Source: Myxococcota bacterium
GTDB lineage: Bacteria > Myxococcota > Polyangia > GCA-2747355 > JAKLHH01
DNA length: 6,749 nt
Direction: 5' to 3'
NCBI GenBank assembly: GCA_022710245.1
Contig: JAKLHH010000423.1
Location: forward strand, 1 to 6,749
Shown here: piece by piece, positions 5,133 through 6,749 of the stretch
Position numbering within the stretch: position 1 is the first letter of the stretch
Layout of the letters: every line of letters begins with the position of its first letter
Notes under the pieces: generated by a model
What the model was told of the DNA's origin: nothing
Databases searched by the model: none
The model's input: the letters and a program-made list of their open reading frames with translations, nothing else
Translations under genes and position numbers: made by a program

Positions 5133-6044
5133 TCAGGCGATCGACACGGTCTTCGTCTTGGCGGCGGGCAGCGCGCCGAAGACCTGGTCGGGGTTCTCCA
5201 GCGCCTCGCGCACCGACGCCATGCCGTACTTCGAGGTGAGGCCGTCGTCGATCCGCTCGTCGTAGCTCCAGCGGATCGGCAGCACGCGCTGCGCGACCAC
5301 CTTGCCGTCCACCACCACCGCGCGCTCCTCGATCTGCCCCACCATCATGAAGAGCGGGCAGGTGCCGTACTCGTAGAGGTGGTGGTACCCGGCGCGCATG
5401 CCGAGGCTGCCGAGGTTGGCGATCACCATCGAGGTGTAGAAGCCGTCGCTCTCGATGAAGGACCGCGGCAAGAGGTTGTTGAAGTCGGCCCAGCGCACGA
5501 ACGAGAGCGCGCCCGCGAGGAGCGGCCGCGGCAGCGCGGTCAGCAGGCCGAGCTCCTTGTCGGTGAAGGTCTCGGCCTCGCTCCGCTCGTGGCCGAGGCG
5601 GTCGTTGATGCGCCCGCAGAGCGCGTCGAAGGGCTCGTTCGCGTCGTCGAAGCGCAGCTTCACGGCGGCGAGCTTGGCCTCCTTGTTGAGCTTCTTGCGC
5701 TTGGCGGTGAAGGTGACCGCCACGTGGTTGCGCTGGTAGAGCCGCTTGCCCGCGATGAACTGGTTCATCTTGGGGTTCTGGCGCAGCCCGTGCGCCGCCG
5801 CCGCGACCAGGCAGTGCGTGATGTCGCAGTGGAAGTGCTCGTTCGCGCGCTTGACGTAGTCGAGCAGCTTGTCCACCTGCGCGAAGTCGTCGTAGTAGAC
5901 GACCGACTCGTTGCGCCCCGGCATCATGAAGGAGAGCATGCGCCGGTAGGGGTGGATCCTCTCGACCAGCTCGCCGTCGGGCCGCCGCAGCAGCGGCGCG
6001 GCCACCTTGCGCATGATCGTGTTCATCGTGGAAGCCAGGCTCAT
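5133..6044 (-). CDS. Standalone E2-like (2-oxoacid dehydrogenase acyltransferase fold) protein, catalytic His replaced by Glu
   Basis: The 303 residues match the catalytic (CAT-like) domain of dihydrolipoamide acyltransferases from about residue 31 to 285. RRMLSFMMPGRNES (34-47) resembles the domain start, NPKMNQFI (90-97) its 'P-x-N' segment, ANLGSLG (209-215) the S-N-L-G strand, and VGQIEERAVVVDGKVV (235-250) the strand before the active site. There is no lipoyl domain, no E3-binding domain and no signal peptide, so it is a cytoplasmic standalone domain. The active-site motif DHRxxDG reads DERIDDG (262-268), with Glu 263 in place of the catalytic His. Ordinary acyl transfer to CoA is therefore doubtful; it may use another chemistry or bind a ligand. 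The insert at 165-197, with LPRPLLAGALSFVRWADF, is hydrophobic and may contact membranes or partners. The ATG at 6044 follows a weak GAGGGG site; the frame is open upstream to 6311 but that part looks non-coding. Standalone gene, divergent from a lipoprotein gene. Confidence 0.85.
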   Translation of the reverse strand: MSLASTMNTIMRKVAAPLLRRPDGELVERIHPYRRMLSFMMPGRNESVVYYDDFAQVDKLLDYVKRANEHFHCDITHCLVAAAAHGLRQNPKMNQFIAGKRLYQRNHVAVTFTAKRKKLNKEAKLAAVKLRFDDANEPFDALCGRINDRLGHERSEAETFTDKELGLLTALPRPLLAGALSFVRWADFNNLLPRSFIESDGFYTSMVIANLGSLGMRAGYHHLYEYGTCPLFMMVGQIEERAVVVDGKVVAQRVLPIRWSYDERIDDGLTSKYGMASVREALENPDQVFGALPAAKTKTVSIA

Positions 6045-6075
6045 CGTCGCCCCTCTCTCTCTGTAGAAGCAGTCC

Positions 6076-6118
6076 AGCGGGGTTTTTACGACCCCTGCGC
6101 TCGGCGCGCAACCCCGCT
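6076..6118 (-). promoter_or_regulatory. Inverted repeat in the probable leader of the E2-like gene
   Basis: AGCGGGGTT (6076-6084) and AACCCCGCT (6110-6118) form a perfect 9-bp stem, 31 bases upstream of the ATG on the minus strand. The loop also contains GGGGT (6090-6094 region), which can instead pair with ACCCC of the same arm as a short hairpin, so two folds compete. No T run follows. A leader control element is possible if transcription starts upstream of 6118. Confidence 0.4.
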
Positions 6119-6310
6119 TCGGATGGACGCCCCGGTACGTTGTAACGAAGACGTTGCTGCCAGGCAGACCTGTAGCGGCGCAGCTACTCCTCCCTGCCCT
6201 CTCTCCCCCGGCCGCGGCCGCCGCCTCACCGGACCGCACGGCGAAGCTCCGTCCACTCCAACGGTTTCCGCGGCGCACGGCCCGCGCGCCCGCTTGGCCC
6301 TGGCCGTGCA

Positions 6311-6324
6311 ACGCAGCGCTGCGT
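6311..6324. promoter_or_regulatory. 14-bp perfect palindrome upstream of a lipoprotein gene
   Basis: ACGCAGCGCTGCGT is perfectly self-complementary and ends 19 bases before the ATG at 6344. Its size and position suit an operator for a dimeric regulator, but no regulator family is recognisable from it, and chance palindromes are more frequent in GC-rich DNA. Confidence 0.35.
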
Positions 6325-6343
6325 GTCGCGGAGCAAACCTGCC

Positions 6344-6749
6344 ATGTCGATCTCTCCCGTGCTTCGAGTCAGCCTCCTCGCGAGCCTCGGCCTCGCTTTG
6401 ACCTTCGCCACCGGCTGCGACGGCGCCTCGCCCGCGGGGACGACCCTGCTCGAGGTCGTCGACGCGAGCGGCGCGCCGCTCGGCGACGCCCTCTTCGTCG
6501 TCGAGCTCTCCGGCCGCGTGGAGCGAGCGCGCTGCCCTGGCGCCTCGCCCCAGGGGCTGCTCGCCTGCTCCGAGGGCGCGGCGCTCCTCGCGGCCGCCCC
6601 CGAGGAGCTCCTGGTCACCGCGAAGAAGCGCGGCTATGAGATCGCGACCCGCCGCCTGCGGCGGGCCGAGCTCGAGCAGGAGGGCGGGCGCTACCGAGCG
6701 CGGCTCCCCCTCACCGCGCTCCCCGCCACCGAGAGCAACGCCGACTACG
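6344..6749 (+). CDS. Partial lipoprotein of unknown function (3' end beyond right edge)
   Basis: The visible 135 residues begin with a signal peptide (MSISPVLRVSLLASLGLAL) and end the leader with a lipobox-like ATGC, lipidated Cys 25, followed by Asp 26. In Gram-negative bacteria an Asp directly after the Cys can favour retention in the inner membrane, though this rule is not secure in myxobacteria. Residues about 34-60 (TLLEVVDASGAPLGDALFVV) look like the start of a beta-sandwich of the carboxypeptidase-regulatory or Ig-like type. Two further cysteines (C64, C75) flank a short loop. EELLVTAKKRGYEIATRRL then reads like a later strand of the same domain. A GGAG lies 10 bases before the ATG, a weak RBS. 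It is divergent from the E2-like gene. No enzymatic motif is visible in the part present. Confidence 0.72.
   Translation, partial: MSISPVLRVSLLASLGLALTFATGCDGASPAGTTLLEVVDASGAPLGDALFVVELSGRVERARCPGASPQGLLACSEGAALLAAAPEELLVTAKKRGYEIATRRLRRAELEQEGGRYRARLPLTALPATESNADY

Larger units (their letters stand above)
6045..6343. other. Divergent intergenic region between the E2-like and lipoprotein genes
   Basis: About 300 bases without a gene. It holds a 9-bp inverted repeat (6076-6118), a CGTTGTAACG inverted repeat (6138-6147), CTGCC-A-GGCAG (6157-6167), GTAGC/GCTAC (6173-6188) and a 14-bp palindrome (6311-6324). I found no convincing -35/-10 pair on either strand. The cluster of short inverted repeats suggests regulatory sites but does not prove them. 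Confidence 0.5.

Noticed and set aside
5071..6111. Minus-strand frame of 346 codons in another phase over the E2-like gene
   Set aside because: Extremely Arg/Ala/Gly-rich shadow translation with no domain; the E2-like frame carries all recognisable motifs.
6209..6220. CGGCCGCGGCCG palindrome
   Set aside because: Low-complexity C/G sequence; such palindromes are frequent by chance in this base composition.
6045..6311. N-terminal extension of the E2-like protein to 6311
   Set aside because: The extra 89 residues are Arg/Gly/Ala-rich with no homology to the fold and cover the inverted-repeat region. The ATG at 6044 directly precedes the conserved domain.
4812..6401. Long plus-strand open frame (about 529 codons) across the secreted-protein and E2-like genes
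   Set aside because: It overlaps two better supported genes, has no RBS at its start, and reads as repetitive Arg/Val/Leu/Ala sequence.
1..6749. CRISPR arrays, insertion sequences, toxin-antitoxin or defence cassettes
   Set aside because: No regularly spaced repeats, transposase, terminal inverted repeats or defence-type domains were seen.

Overview
The window is very GC-rich. Its codons strongly prefer G or C in the third position, it is rich in secreted lipoproteins, and it carries two signatures familiar from myxobacterial exported proteins: an Asp-rich C-N-N-G-A-D-D-D-G-D-G motif and a P-C-x3-D-x-D-C-like cysteine cluster. I infer a member of the Myxococcota (delta-proteobacterial myxobacteria). 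Genus cannot be fixed from this sequence alone.

Layout. (1) Positions 3225 down to 1, minus strand: a probable two-gene operon. The first gene is an 877-residue lipoprotein of the 5'-nucleotidase/UshA family, with large cysteine-rich insertions. After a 59-base gap comes a second lipoprotein with the Asp-rich motif, cut by the left window edge. (2) Positions 3226-3840: a long intergenic stretch holding a leader hairpin, a weak promoter candidate for the operon and a doubtful 71-residue reading frame. It ends in a clear sigma70-type promoter for (3) a tRNA-Leu with anticodon GAG at 3841-3922. (4) A CPBP-family (CAAX-protease-like) membrane protein begins almost directly after the tRNA. A terminator-like hairpin with a T6 run lies inside its first codons. 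(5) A 124-residue secreted protein of unknown function follows on the plus strand. (6) A standalone protein with the 2-oxoacid dehydrogenase E2 acyltransferase (CAT-like) fold lies convergently on the minus strand; the catalytic His of its DHxxxDG motif is replaced by Glu. (7) A divergent intergenic region with several inverted repeats leads to a third lipoprotein, cut by the right window edge.

How the parts fit. The nucleotidase lipoprotein and its downstream partner probably act together at the envelope, releasing phosphate or nucleosides from extracellular nucleotides. The tRNA and CPBP gene may share a transcript, so the hairpin could control how much protease message is made. The remaining genes show no obvious pathway link. 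I see no mobile element, CRISPR array, phage gene or defence cassette. The best candidates for something under-described are the His-to-Glu E2-like protein, the cysteine-armoured nucleotidase, and the tRNA terminator that overlaps a coding start.
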